From Petroclostridium sp. X23 (lineage in GTDB: Bacteria; Bacillota; Clostridia; SK-Y3): a DNA stretch of 64,000 nt. The translations under genes were made by a program, and so were the position numbers. The notes beneath the pieces are model-generated. The model saw nothing but the letters and a program-made list of their open reading frames with translations. It did not search any database and had not been told where the DNA came from. This document shows positions 8,341-17,406 of this stretch, one piece after another (position 1 is the stretch's first letter; every line of letters starts with the position of its first letter). The stretch spans positions 1,987,051 through 2,051,050 of the forward strand of contig NZ_CP124862.1 of NCBI RefSeq assembly GCF_030013905.1, written 5' to 3'.

Positions 8341-9945
8341 TCATTTTACTTCACTCGGCGTGCGTCCGGTAATATTTTTAAATATCTTACAAAAATATCT
8401 ATAATTATCATATCCCACCAACTTAGCAGCTTCATAAGTTTTTATATTTTCATTCTTCAGAAGTTCTACAGCATGTTTTACTCTGACGTCAGCCAAATAT
8501 TGAACAAAATTTATCCCTGTTTCTTCCTTAAACAATTTACTGAAATAGTTCTTGCTAATATGCACATATGAAGAAATACTATCCAAGGTAATATCTTGTG
8601 CATAATTTTCGGATATATAATTAATTGCTTTGTTGATGGTATGGGAGTATTGGGCAGCTTCTTTCTCCTGAATACGTTCAAATATCTCTTGAATAATCAT
8701 CTTGAGAGCATCGAATACTTCGTCAAATGTTTTAAGTTTTTTTTCAAATATATTGCTATATTTATCAACTAATTTTTTGTCTAAGCTTATCTCATCTCTA
8801 AAAATTCTGAGAAACTCAACAATGATTTCAATGGCCAATTCATTGATAGCCTCCCTTGCTAAATTTCGTTCTTCCTTCATCTTACAGAATAATCCTTCCA
8901 ATTGCTTCAATGTTTCTTCATATTTTTTTGATTTTGCTAACTCATATACTTTCTTAATTTCTATTGAAAATAGTTCTTTTAAATCACTATGATCATCATG
9001 AATATCCCCATACTTTATTATTTGACCTCTTCCAAGTATAAACTTTTGACTTTTAGCTTTTTCTGCTTGTTTAACTGCTTGCTTACAATTACAAAAATGA
9101 TTAAACAATTTGCTAATACCTATCGTTGTAGATATACCAACATAATTTTTTATTGTGTTTTTTATTTTTTTCGCAAAATTTAATATTTCTGTATCCATAT
9201 TCATTTGGCTATACGTATGAATATTGTATAAAACAACGACTTCTTTTGTTTCAAGCATGATAGCAGCACCGTTATTATATTGATTTATCACATCATTAAT
9301 TGCATTAATGATGGAAGTATATTGTAACTGTAAAGCATCATAGGGATACTTATTTTTTAGCGTTTCATGCTCGTCTATTTCTATCATCATGCAAATAATC
9401 TTTTTATCGCTAAGTTTTGTGTTGTATTTTTCCAAATCTGCCTCTATATTATGATCTTGCCTGACCTCAGTATTGATTAAGCTCATTAAATACTTTTCTC
9501 TCATAATCTTCTGGCTTCTTTGTGCTTCATCTTTTAGGCGGTTATATTCTATGTTTTTACTTTCTTCCAATGCTATCTTTTCTTTTACATCATTCAAAAT
9601 ATTTAGAATATCCTCCGGAGACATGGTTGGTTTAAATAGATAATCAACAGCTCCATCTTTCATCGCTTCTCTTACATAATCGTATTCATTCAAACAACTT
9701 AATACAATAATTTTTGTATCCGGTGCTTGATTCATGACTTTTTTTATTAACTGCAACCCATCAAGTACCGGCATTTTTATATCCGTTAATATAATTTCAG
9801 GTTTTAATTTTTCAAACAAGTCAAGAGCTTCTCTACCGTTCGAAGCTTCTCCAACCACCATAAAACTATTAGACTCCCAATCGATACAAGATTTCACACC
9901 AATTCTAACCATCGATTCATCGTCAACAATCATTACTTTGTACAT
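8341..9945 (-). CDS. Response regulator, receiver plus AraC-type DNA-binding domain (YesN type)
   Basis: The 534-residue protein has an N-terminal receiver (residues 1-120) with the acidic pocket VDDES, phospho-acceptor aspartate in LTDIKMP (about D55) and lysine in LFKPT. A long helical linker follows, then a C-terminal AraC-type double helix-turn-helix (about 435-534) with YFSKLFKEETG and YFCKIFKNITGRTPSE. The gene overlaps the histidine kinase gene by 23 bases, so the two are a cognate pair. By family knowledge it is a transcription factor activated by phosphorylation. Its most likely target is the importer operon starting at 7643, immediately downstream on the same strand. A binding site was not identified. 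Confidence 0.93.
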   Translation of the reverse strand: MYKVMIVDDESMVRIGVKSCIDWESNSFMVVGEASNGREALDLFEKLKPEIILTDIKMPVLDGLQLIKKVMNQAPDTKIIVLSCLNEYDYVREAMKDGAVDYLFKPTMSPEDILNILNDVKEKIALEESKNIEYNRLKDEAQRSQKIMREKYLMSLINTEVRQDHNIEADLEKYNTKLSDKKIICMMIEIDEHETLKNKYPYDALQLQYTSIINAINDVINQYNNGAAIMLETKEVVVLYNIHTYSQMNMDTEILNFAKKIKNTIKNYVGISTTIGISKLFNHFCNCKQAVKQAEKAKSQKFILGRGQIIKYGDIHDDHSDLKELFSIEIKKVYELAKSKKYEETLKQLEGLFCKMKEERNLAREAINELAIEIIVEFLRIFRDEISLDKKLVDKYSNIFEKKLKTFDEVFDALKMIIQEIFERIQEKEAAQYSHTINKAINYISENYAQDITLDSISSYVHISKNYFSKLFKEETGINFVQYLADVRVKHAVELLKNENIKTYEAAKLVGYDNYRYFCKIFKNITGRTPSEVK

Positions 9946-11662
9946 TTTTATTCACCATTCCTTCTTCATCAATAAACATCGGTAAATAAAACTCTACTTT
10001 GGTTCCCTTTTCTATATGACTGGTAATTATTAGTTTCGAATCCTCACCGAAATTCCGGATCAATCTTTCATTCACATTTTCTATTCCTAAGCCGCTAAAA
10101 CTTCTATTTTTATCCACATCTATTTTTTCATCCATTCCTACTCCATTGTCAACTACTTGAAATCTAATCATGTCTTCCACTTTAGAAATAATAATCTTTA
10201 TTGTCCCTGAACCGTCTTTAGGCTCAATACCATGGAAAATAGCGTTTTCAATGATTGGCTGCAAAACAAATTTTATGATTTTATATTTCAATAGGTTTTC
10301 ATCAATATCATATTCCACTTCAAACTTGTCGTTGTATCTTATTTTTTGCAAGTATATATAATTCTGAGCGTGTTCTAATTCTTGCTCAATTGAAATGAAT
10401 TTGCCAACTCTTTTACCGCTTAGTTCAAGTAGTTTTATCAAAGAAACGATCATCTTACTGATATTGTCCGCCTTTTGTATTACAGCCATCCATCGTATGG
10501 TATTCAATGTATTATATAAAAAATGGGGATTAATCTGAGCTTGTAATGCTTTTAATTCAGCTTCTCTTTTCTTGTCTTCTTCTTGGTAAACCTTTGCGAT
10601 CAAATTATTGATTTTATCCAACATATTATTAAACCCTCGTGCCAGTTCACCAATCTCATCTTTATAGCCACTATTTGCACGTACTGATAGATTTCCTCCT
10701 GCAACAAGCTTTGTAACAGCAGCAATCTCTAGTAAAGGTTTCACTAAATAATCAATTGCCACAGTCAAAATTATCAGCATAAAAATTGTTATGGCCAATC
10801 CGATCCCAACAGTCCTATTCGCCAAATGAACAACAGGTTGACTGACTTCGTTATTTTCTATACTGATCGCGATAGGCCATCCCGTAGAATTTACAATGGA
10901 ATAAGTAACAATATTCTCTACTCCATCCGACGATGTGTAATAATCTACTCCCGTTCCTCCTTTTATCATTTTATTTACAACAGATACTAAGGATTTGCTT
11001 TGACTTTGAAGCAAATTTTCTTTAAATATTTTTTCTTTATCAGGATGAATCATTATCAATCCATCCTGATTAATCATGTAAGGAAAACCTGTTTTTCCGA
11101 ATTTTTCAGCCATGACGATTTGCGTTAGATAGGTCATTTTTACAGTTCCTATAATTGCTCCTATCACTTGCTCTCTTGAATTTCGTATTGGTGCAGCAAC
11201 TTCTATGACCGGTATCCCTGTGGCTTTTGATATAACCGGATCTGAAACAACTGTTCTGCCTTGCATCACAGCGTGAAAATAATCTCTTTCCGAAATACTG
11301 GCATCAAACCCTGTTGTTCCTTTGTATTGCCCCCTCACATCAGAGACCATAAACATTTCATAATCATCATAAATATCTTTTCTTTCTAAGATATATTCCT
11401 TTAATTTTTCAATATCTCTCTGTTGCGCTTCATCTGTCTTGCTCAGTATTTCAATTTCAGACTTCCATTTTAGGAGTTTGCCTTCAATCAACGTTACCAT
11501 TTTCTCAACTTTTATCTGGCTTAATTTCTCAATATCTTCTCTAATGATTTTTTTTGAATTTAAGTAAACAGTAAAAGAAATTATTGAGGACCCAAATACC
11601 ATAATGACCAATACGATTAAAAGTATCTTGGACTTCAAACCGCTAAATTTGAATTGAAGCAT
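9923..11662 (-). CDS. Sensor histidine kinase, dCache-HAMP-HisKA (YesM/LytS-like)
   Basis: The 579-residue protein has a first membrane span at about 14-35 and a large extracellular sensor of the double-Cache kind (about 36-280, with SERDYFHAVMQG). A second span at about 283-306, a HAMP linker and then a kinase core follow. The H-box is QINPHFLYNTLN, the N-box IIENAIFHGIE, and the G-boxes DNGVGM and GLGIENVNERL. These are the marks of the YesM-type kinases. It should sense a small molecule outside the cell and phosphorylate the regulator encoded next to it. The gene just upstream encodes an anchored binding protein, which may present the ligand to the sensor. Confidence 0.93.
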   Translation of the reverse strand: MLQFKFSGLKSKILLIVLVIMVFGSSIISFTVYLNSKKIIREDIEKLSQIKVEKMVTLIEGKLLKWKSEIEILSKTDEAQQRDIEKLKEYILERKDIYDDYEMFMVSDVRGQYKGTTGFDASISERDYFHAVMQGRTVVSDPVISKATGIPVIEVAAPIRNSREQVIGAIIGTVKMTYLTQIVMAEKFGKTGFPYMINQDGLIMIHPDKEKIFKENLLQSQSKSLVSVVNKMIKGGTGVDYYTSSDGVENIVTYSIVNSTGWPIAISIENNEVSQPVVHLANRTVGIGLAITIFMLIILTVAIDYLVKPLLEIAAVTKLVAGGNLSVRANSGYKDEIGELARGFNNMLDKINNLIAKVYQEEDKKREAELKALQAQINPHFLYNTLNTIRWMAVIQKADNISKMIVSLIKLLELSGKRVGKFISIEQELEHAQNYIYLQKIRYNDKFEVEYDIDENLLKYKIIKFVLQPIIENAIFHGIEPKDGSGTIKIIISKVEDMIRFQVVDNGVGMDEKIDVDKNRSFSGLGIENVNERLIRNFGEDSKLIITSHIEKGTKVEFYLPMFIDEEGMVNKNVQSNDC

Positions 11663-11705
11663 AAATTATCTCCTATTTTAGTAATAACCGTATTCTAACT
11701 ATTTT

Positions 11706-12800
11706 TTATCTTTTACTTTGGACAACATCTTTTAGAAATCTATCTGTAACATAACTTTGATTAACAAATCGATCTCTGTCCGCTTTTTCAATTCTCCCTT
11801 GCTGAACAAAGTAATCTGCCAATTCTATCATAGCTTGCTTAAAATCATTAAAGTTTTCCAGTTGCTCTTCCGCGGTAGATAATGGCCTTAGACTAAATTC
11901 CTTTTTCAATCCATTCTCACTTATTTCCATCCCGTGTTCTTCATAAAACTCTCTAAGCAAATCCGCACTTCCATCAGGATCTTCTTTCATTACCTGAATC
12001 CCTTCAAAATACAACTCCAGCCATTTTGAAACTAAATCGGGCTTTTCTTGTACAGCTTTCTTACTAGCCACTAATACGCCAGGTATAGTAACTCCTGCCT
12101 TTTTCCCTGAAGCTATTTCTATCCATCCATTTTCTTCCGCAATATAACTATATGGAGCCCACAATTGAACAATATCTCCTTCACCTTCCTCAAATGCTTT
12201 TAATGCATCTTCTTGCTCAAGATGGATCGTATTAACGTCTTTTTCGGTGAGTCCTAAAGTTCTTAAAGTTGCAATGACAGCATAGTGTCCGGTAGATGCA
12301 CTGGTAGTAATGATTGTTTTGCCTTTGAATAGCTCTGGTGATCCATAGATCTCCGGGTATTTAGGGTTATATCCTTTTACACTTAGAATATCACTATTCG
12401 GACGAACCCATAGACTGTTAGTTTGTGATTCATCGTTTGAAATACCAATAATATGCAATCCATATCTCATTGATGCCAACAGGGCACCAGTACCTCCTTC
12501 ATCACCCACCTCCCAAATATCGGAAAGCAAATCTTCATTTTGTGTCAAACCTGATGGATAATGTTTTAATACCAGGTCTATCCCTTCTTTTTCATACCAT
12601 CCATTCTTTATGCCCATATACTGCGGTAATGCGTGCAGATAAGGTTGATAACTAGAAACCAACGTTCTGGTTTTAGGTCGATTTGTAGCAGTCACCTCTG
12701 AGGTATTATTACGATTGGTTCCTATCGCTGTACTTAATTTGCTAAAGCCAAAAATCAGAATTAATACAACGACCCCTAGCAATGAATACCATTTTTTCAT
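11706..12800 (-). CDS. Membrane-anchored substrate-binding-like protein linked to the two-component system
   Basis: Starting at the ATG at 12800, 10 bases after AAGGAGG, the protein has 364 residues. It opens with MKKW and a single hydrophobic span (SLLGVVVLILIFGF) with no lipobox cysteine, so it looks anchored by an uncleaved signal segment or released by signal peptidase. The rest is an SsuA/NMT1-like binding fold, paralogous to the importer lipoprotein at 6498. It ends 43 bases before the kinase gene on the same strand. There are no permease or ATPase genes beside it, so a sensory role is more likely than transport: it may bind the solute and signal to the kinase. This role is inferred from context. 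Confidence 0.8.
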   Translation of the reverse strand: MKKWYSLLGVVVLILIFGFSKLSTAIGTNRNNTSEVTATNRPKTRTLVSSYQPYLHALPQYMGIKNGWYEKEGIDLVLKHYPSGLTQNEDLLSDIWEVGDEGGTGALLASMRYGLHIIGISNDESQTNSLWVRPNSDILSVKGYNPKYPEIYGSPELFKGKTIITTSASTGHYAVIATLRTLGLTEKDVNTIHLEQEDALKAFEEGEGDIVQLWAPYSYIAEENGWIEIASGKKAGVTIPGVLVASKKAVQEKPDLVSKWLELYFEGIQVMKEDPDGSADLLREFYEEHGMEISENGLKKEFSLRPLSTAEEQLENFNDFKQAMIELADYFVQQGRIEKADRDRFVNQSYVTDRFLKDVVQSKR

Positions 12801-12952
12801 CTGGTCTAATCCTCCTTGCATCATGTAGTTGTAATCAAATTATCACTTTTAACTAGATTAATCATGTTCTAGCAATACGAAAGATGTGAGTAATTTTTGA
12901 CTCAAACCACAAATGAGCTTTATTGTAATCTCTCTTTGCGATGGACTATATC

Positions 12953-13200
12953 TAACCAAATTAAAATTGCAAATATTATAGTGTTCCGGTAACCGGTATT
13001 CCGAGCCTAAAAGCTTGTACTGCTCGTGTTTAAGGTCAGGGGACATACCTCTCCTTTGTCGAGGGATGTCCCCAAAAAATGCTTCAAAACCCGCTTCGCT
13101 CAAACAGTTGAAGCCGCTGACCCTCCACTTCGCATACATGCTCTAAGACTTTTGATAAGGTCACCTTCGCACTATCATATTTTCAACTCTGGAATTGATT
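12953..13200 (-). mobile_element. MITE-like element, copy 2 (248 bp, inverted relative to copy 1)
   Basis: The reverse complement of this stretch matches 7717-7962, including GTTTGAGCGAAGCGGGTTTT, CCCCTGACCTTAAACACGAG and a terminal AATTTGGTT. Terminal inverted repeats are visible: TAACCAAATT at one end and AATCAATTCC at the other (read on the minus strand), both with an inner ATAGTG block. The copies point in opposite directions and bracket the regulator, kinase and binding-protein genes. An open frame across it (12858-13139) is an artefact of the repeat. In the rest of the 12801-13624 gap only AT-rich sequence and one hairpin were seen. Confidence 0.65.
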
Positions 13201-13540
13201 ACTACATTACTATATTATACAGAATCTTATTGTTAAATTGAGGAAATTCTGATTGTTATCCGTTTTTATCATCCTTCTTTCAAAAAGACACGATAATAAC
13301 TAGTTGACCTTATTTTAAGTAGTCATACTTTTGCTAGGATAATTAGCATCATTGAATTTATTGATGCAGACAATTTTAAAATCGTCATTTATTATAAATT
13401 GTTTAGAAAAACATCTAAATTTTTATACATTATAACATATAAATATTAAATATTAAAGATATTCTATAAATTGATACAATAAACTCAAATTATAGTTATT
13501 GTATTGTGTTGTCATATTAAAAATCAAATGCTATAAAATA

Positions 13541-13574
13541 TAGCTCGTCATAGCTTTAAAACTATAACGAGCCA
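13541..13574 (-). terminator. Probable terminator of the alkyltransferase gene
   Basis: Arms TAGCTCGTCATAG (13541-13553) and CTATAACGAGCCA (13562-13574) form an imperfect 13-bp stem with an 8-base loop, just past the stop of the minus-strand gene at 13625. A T5 run follows on the plus strand, so it may act on either strand. Confidence 0.5.
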
Positions 13575-13624
13575 CTTTTTAAATTCCTGATATTAAAGAG
13601 CTCTTATTTATTTTCTATGTTTTT

Positions 13625-14152
13625 TTACTTTGACGGCATGTGAAATTTGCTCATATCCATACCTTCCAATTGCAGCAGATGTACCTTTATGTCAAGTCCA
13701 CCGCCATACCCCGTAAGGTTCCCCTTTGCCCCGACAACACGATGACATGGAATAAGTATGGAAATGGGATTACTTCCGACAGCACCTCCCACCGCCTGCG
13801 CGGACATTTTTGTTTTGCCTTTTTGCAATGCTATCTTCTTGGCAATATCACCATATGTTATCACCTTTCCATACGGTATTTCACAAAGTATCTTCCAAAC
13901 AGATTGACGAAATTCAGTCCCTTCAGTTTTTACAGGAGGCATAAAATCCGGTCCTTTTCCATCAAAATAACAGTCAAGCCATTTCCGAGTTTTTTCAAAA
14001 ACAGATAAATCATCTGCATTAACCTCTATTATTTCGACGTTTTCACCGTATCTCATATTCTTTATCCAAAGCCCTGTGATATTTTCCCCATCACTTGAAA
14101 CCGTGAGCATACCGATAGGGGAATGATGTTTATAAATGTATTCCGTTTTCAT
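13625..14152 (-). CDS. ogt: Methylated-DNA-[protein]-cysteine S-methyltransferase
   Basis: The 175-residue protein has the diagnostic active site IPCHRVVG with acceptor C136. It also has the helix-turn-helix and arginine-finger region (EFRQSVWKILCEIPYGKVITYGDIA) and the tail GNLTGYGGG. It repairs O6-alkylguanine in DNA by moving the alkyl group onto its own cysteine, so each molecule works once. The N-terminal part is short, as in Ogt rather than in the two-domain Ada. The gene stands alone on the minus strand with a hairpin after its stop. Confidence 0.95.
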   Translation of the reverse strand: MKTEYIYKHHSPIGMLTVSSDGENITGLWIKNMRYGENVEIIEVNADDLSVFEKTRKWLDCYFDGKGPDFMPPVKTEGTEFRQSVWKILCEIPYGKVITYGDIAKKIALQKGKTKMSAQAVGGAVGSNPISILIPCHRVVGAKGNLTGYGGGLDIKVHLLQLEGMDMSKFHMPSK

Positions 14153-14297
14153 TATTCCTACCTCTTATCCTTTCCCTATTTATATATATTTTATCGCATT
14201 TATATATAAATTCAACATGAATATTAGACTAATAGTCCAATTATTTAATTCAACTTATATAGGTCCTTATCAATTATAACAACACATTATGAAGATC

Positions 14298-14450
14298 CTA
14301 ACCCAATTCCAACATATTGATGAGCTTATCAATATGACCAGCAAACTCCTTAGCATAAATATCCACAGCAGCCAAATCACTTAATTTTTCATAACCACAC
14401 GCTTCACAAAGTCATGCACGTAGATCTGCTGCCTGCCTTAATATCTCCAT
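14298..14450 (-). pseudogene. Short gene remnant with one internal stop
   Basis: Read on the minus strand from an ATG at 14450, the frame gives MEILRQAADLRA, a TGA, then LCEACGYEKLSDLAAVDIY and a hydrophilic helical tail up to a TAG at 14298. The coherent amino-acid make-up on both sides of the stop suggests a decayed fragment of a real gene. I do not recognise the family. The rest of the 14153-14694 gap holds only AT-rich sequence and the promoter region of the next gene. Confidence 0.3.
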
Positions 14451-14694
14451 CCCTAAAATCCTTTTCAAAATTTCGGCATAGCACATTATATGTTCTTAAT
14501 ATTATGGTTCAGCATTCAATTTTGGGAACTTTAATCGTTCCATAAAATTTAGTACTATAGTGATCTTCTGATAATGAAAATATAAGTTAACGGTTGAATA
14601 GCTTGCTTATTTTTGATAAGATAGTTCTCGTTATAATATTAGATAAGCGATTTTTGGAAATATACGCTTTAGAGGATGAAAGGAGAGGGCAAAA

Positions 14695-15414
14695 ATGCCT
14701 ATAGGAATTATATTAAATAGCCTGGCAGTGTTTTTTGGAGGTCTTCTTGGGGCGTTTCTAGGAAATAAGATTCCGGAGCGAATACGTACAGCACTGCCTT
14801 TAACCTTTGGTGCTGCGGCAATGGCCATGGGAGTGATCTATATTGGGAAAGTAAATACATTGTCTGCAGTGGTACTCTCATTAATCCTTGGCAGTGTTAT
14901 CGGCGAGCTAATAAAATTGGAAGAAAGAATTGAATGGTGTGCCCACCGTATACGGAAACCCATTGAGCGGTTGTTTCCCACTAAGGGAAACATAGACAAT
15001 CAAGATGAGTTTATGGAAAAGTTTGTTGCAATAGTGGTCATATTTTGTGTTAGTGGAACAGGCATATTTGGAGCGCTAACAGAAGGAATAACCGGTGATC
15101 ATTCGATATTGGTTACCAAGGCACTGCTGGACTTATTCACAGCCGGGATTTTTGCAGCTGCCCTTGGATATATTGTTATGACTATTTGTATACCCCAATT
15201 TATCATAATGATATGTTTGTTCTTCAGTGCTTCATTTATACTGCCCATGATTACATCGGAGATGATTGCCGACTTTATGGCTTTAGGGGGCATCATCATG
15301 CTGGCGACAGGTTTTCGTATCAGCGGGATTAAGGCTTTCCCTATCGGGAACATGTTGCCTGCAGTATTGATTGTGATGCCCGTATCCTATCTTTGGACTG
15401 CTTTCATCGTATAA
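14695..15414 (+). CDS. DUF554 family membrane protein
   Basis: This 239-residue protein is made of about seven hydrophobic segments and carries the family block FCVSGTGIFGALTEG followed by KALLDLFTAGIFAAALGY. DUF554 (YdfK/YqgA-like) proteins are cytoplasmic-membrane proteins of unknown function. The start is well supported by AGGAGAGGG eight bases or so before the ATG. It is the only plus-strand gene of this neighbourhood and stands alone. A 50-bp piece of a second DUF554 gene, and a copy of the sequence after this gene, are found near 48.6 and 50.4 kb. Confidence 0.85.
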   Translation: MPIGIILNSLAVFFGGLLGAFLGNKIPERIRTALPLTFGAAAMAMGVIYIGKVNTLSAVVLSLILGSVIGELIKLEERIEWCAHRIRKPIERLFPTKGNIDNQDEFMEKFVAIVVIFCVSGTGIFGALTEGITGDHSILVTKALLDLFTAGIFAAALGYIVMTICIPQFIIMICLFFSASFILPMITSEMIADFMALGGIIMLATGFRISGIKAFPIGNMLPAVLIVMPVSYLWTAFIV

Positions 15415-15525
15415 ACAAAGGCTCTGAAGGATGTAAATCATTCAAAGCCTAACCTTAATATTCTGAAAATATATAATCATTAACATACAAACATTTTTGT
15501 GATGAATAATTTTTATAAACATAAA
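15415..15525 (+). repeat. Dispersed 111-bp repeat, copy A, with terminator-like hairpin
   Basis: This sequence begins at the DUF554 stop and is about 85% identical by eye to 50426-50537. It holds an imperfect hairpin (AGGCTCTGAAGGA against TCATTCAAAGCCT) that could end DUF554 transcription. It then has a shared stretch with ATATAATCATTAACA and ends at AAACATAAA, where the two copies part company. The hairpin is better kept in the second copy. Confidence 0.6.
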
Positions 15526-15813
15526 TTCTTTTGGTCTTTTGGCAACTATATGGTACGGAACCAAAAAGCGATAGAACGGTATGCGAATTTGCTTGCTATT
15601 GCCTTTGCTTTTATGCCGATATTACCGTTTTTTCACTCACGGTTCCATGACTATAAATTCCAAAGTCCCCAAGTAGTGAAACACGCTGTTGCCGACCAAC
15701 TAACGCAGGAATTAATTTTTGAGAGTTTCGTCAAACGACTCGAAAATCACAAAATTTATTCTACTGTTAAAAATGCTGTTAACACCTTCCTTGGTTTAGA
15801 GGAGGTTGCTTAA
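15502..15813 (+). pseudogene. Transposase remnant (C-terminal end only)
   Basis: An open frame of about 103 residues contains FWSFGNYMVRNQKAIERY followed by a hydrophobic helix. This resembles the C-terminal end of DDE-type insertion-sequence transposases, in which a Y-x-V-R-N-x-x-A-I-E-R block is common. The catalytic part is missing and the first codons lie in the dispersed repeat, so the apparent start is accidental. It is probably what is left of an insertion at this site. Exact IS family not determined. Confidence 0.5.
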
Positions 15814-15854
15814 TAAACTTGTAAACTGCTGTATTATAAAATAACACCTTATAT

Positions 15855-16001
15855 TTAATCTAAAATATCATCCGCAATATGATACTTCGGATCTTGTATT
15901 ATATTAACTTCGACAATCTGTTTTGAGTTATTGATCAGTTGATAAGAAAGCAACTCAATCTTCGTATTTTCTAATAATCTTTTGTTTAAAAATGCTGTCA
16001 T
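15855..16001 (-). CDS. Small hypothetical protein (48 aa)
   Basis: A 48-codon frame runs from an ATG at 15999-16001 to a TAA at 15855-15857. The product starts MTAFLNKRLLENTKIELL and ends DPKYHIADDILD. A very good ribosome site, AAAAGGAGACGATAC, precedes the ATG, which is the main reason to think it is translated. It lies alone between the transposase remnant and the MFS gene on the minus strand. No known family is recognised. It could be a small free-standing gene or the leftover start of a longer one. Confidence 0.5.
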   Translation of the reverse strand: MTAFLNKRLLENTKIELLSYQLINNSKQIVEVNIIQDPKYHIADDILD

Positions 16002-16097
16002 GTATCGTCTCCTTTTACTTAATATATAACACCAATGTATATTAACATAATATTGTATGCTAGTCTAGTTTTTTTAACTGCAAATATTAAATACATC

Positions 16098-17378
16098 CTA
16101 CTTTTTCTTTGGGGCAGGTGAAACCATTGCGGCTATCGCACCCAACACGGGGAAAATCATCATTATCATAATAATTCCGGTATATCCCCCAAACACGTCA
16201 AAGGCAATACCGAAAGGCAATGGTCCAAAAGCCGACCCAATAATAATAGAAGACATGGAAAATCCCCGGATACTTCCTAAATACTTTCTTCCAAAATAGC
16301 TTGCCCATACTACATTATTGGTTACACCCTGAAGGCCTGATACTACGCCCATTAATATTCCAAAAAGCACTGCCATCTGTGATGACTGCCCATATACTAA
16401 CACTAACAGACTTATCAGGTGAATAACAAATACAGATACCTCAACAAAATGAACGTGTATGCGGTCGAGCATATATCCTGCAAAAAAAGTTGCAGGAAAT
16501 CCTATAATAGCTACTATACTTAATATTAGTGCTGAAAGCGTATGGGACAATCCTTTTTCACCTAATATGGAGATGAAATGAAAAGTAATTCCTGTATTAA
16601 TCATGGAAGGAACCATCTGGCAAAACATCATGAACCAGAATGCCCTTGTTTTCATCGCCTCTTGAAGTGTCCATGATATTTCCTTATGTTTTTTCACTTC
16701 ACTTCTTTCAGTATCTACTGCTGTATCTTTATTGTCGGGTTTTTTAATTCTGTTATCCGGTAATAATCCGATATTTTCAGGCCTGCTATGAATAAAGAAA
16801 AAAGATATGGGTACAAATACAAGCCATAAAAGTACAGCCCAAAACCTCCATGCCACACTCCATCCCCAAGTATCAATGATATAGGTATTAAGCGGTGGCA
16901 GTACGGCAGAACTGGTAACAGATCCTAACGCCATAAGGCTTAGTGCCAATCCTCTCTTTTTGACAAACCACTGTGGTACCAGTGTAGAAGACAGAAGTGT
17001 CATTGACCCTTGTCCGAATAACCTCAGCATAAAGAATCCGATAAATAACATAACCGGATTTATGACAAAACTGCTCCACATACAAGCAATCCCTAGCAAG
17101 GATGCTATCACAACCCCCATGTATTTATGCCCATACTTATCTATAAATCTTCCTACTATAAATAATAATGATCCGGCTATCAATGTAGCAGTCGAATATA
17201 TACTAGAAACAAGCGAACGGCTCCATCCAAAATCCTTAATATAAGAATCAATAAAAACCGAGATGGAATAGGTCTGCCCCGGTCCTGAAAAAAACATTGT
17301 AATTGCTGCGGCCGCAACAATCACCCAACCATAATAAAATCTTTTCGTTGGTACAAAAGTTAATTTATCTAAATACAT
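16098..17378 (-). CDS. MFS transporter, oxalate/formate- or monocarboxylate-type
   Basis: This 426-residue protein has twelve predicted membrane spans in two halves with a charged central loop (about 195-230, with many Lys/Asp). The start FYYGWVIVAAAAITMFF and the loop GRFIDKYGHK are typical of the OFA/monocarboxylate branch of the major facilitator superfamily. It should exchange or co-transport a small organic anion across the cytoplasmic membrane. A GGGGAAAG site precedes the start. The gene lies 28 bases downstream of the RNase J gene on the same strand, so it may be co-transcribed, although no functional link is evident. Confidence 0.85.
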   Translation of the reverse strand: MYLDKLTFVPTKRFYYGWVIVAAAAITMFFSGPGQTYSISVFIDSYIKDFGWSRSLVSSIYSTATLIAGSLLFIVGRFIDKYGHKYMGVVIASLLGIACMWSSFVINPVMLFIGFFMLRLFGQGSMTLLSSTLVPQWFVKKRGLALSLMALGSVTSSAVLPPLNTYIIDTWGWSVAWRFWAVLLWLVFVPISFFFIHSRPENIGLLPDNRIKKPDNKDTAVDTERSEVKKHKEISWTLQEAMKTRAFWFMMFCQMVPSMINTGITFHFISILGEKGLSHTLSALILSIVAIIGFPATFFAGYMLDRIHVHFVEVSVFVIHLISLLVLVYGQSSQMAVLFGILMGVVSGLQGVTNNVVWASYFGRKYLGSIRGFSMSSIIIGSAFGPLPFGIAFDVFGGYTGIIMIMMIFPVLGAIAAMVSPAPKKK

Positions 17379-17406
17379 CAGTTCTTTCCCCTATTTTCAT
17401 TTTTGT

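Noticed and set aside
12858..13139. 93-codon open frame on the minus strand
   Set aside because: It lies in MITE copy 2; the other copy breaks the frame, and there is no ribosome site.
14460..14500. Weak match of a TTTCGGCATAGC-containing stretch to 38280-38310
   Set aside because: Only about 15 bases match well and the flanks differ, so it is probably chance.
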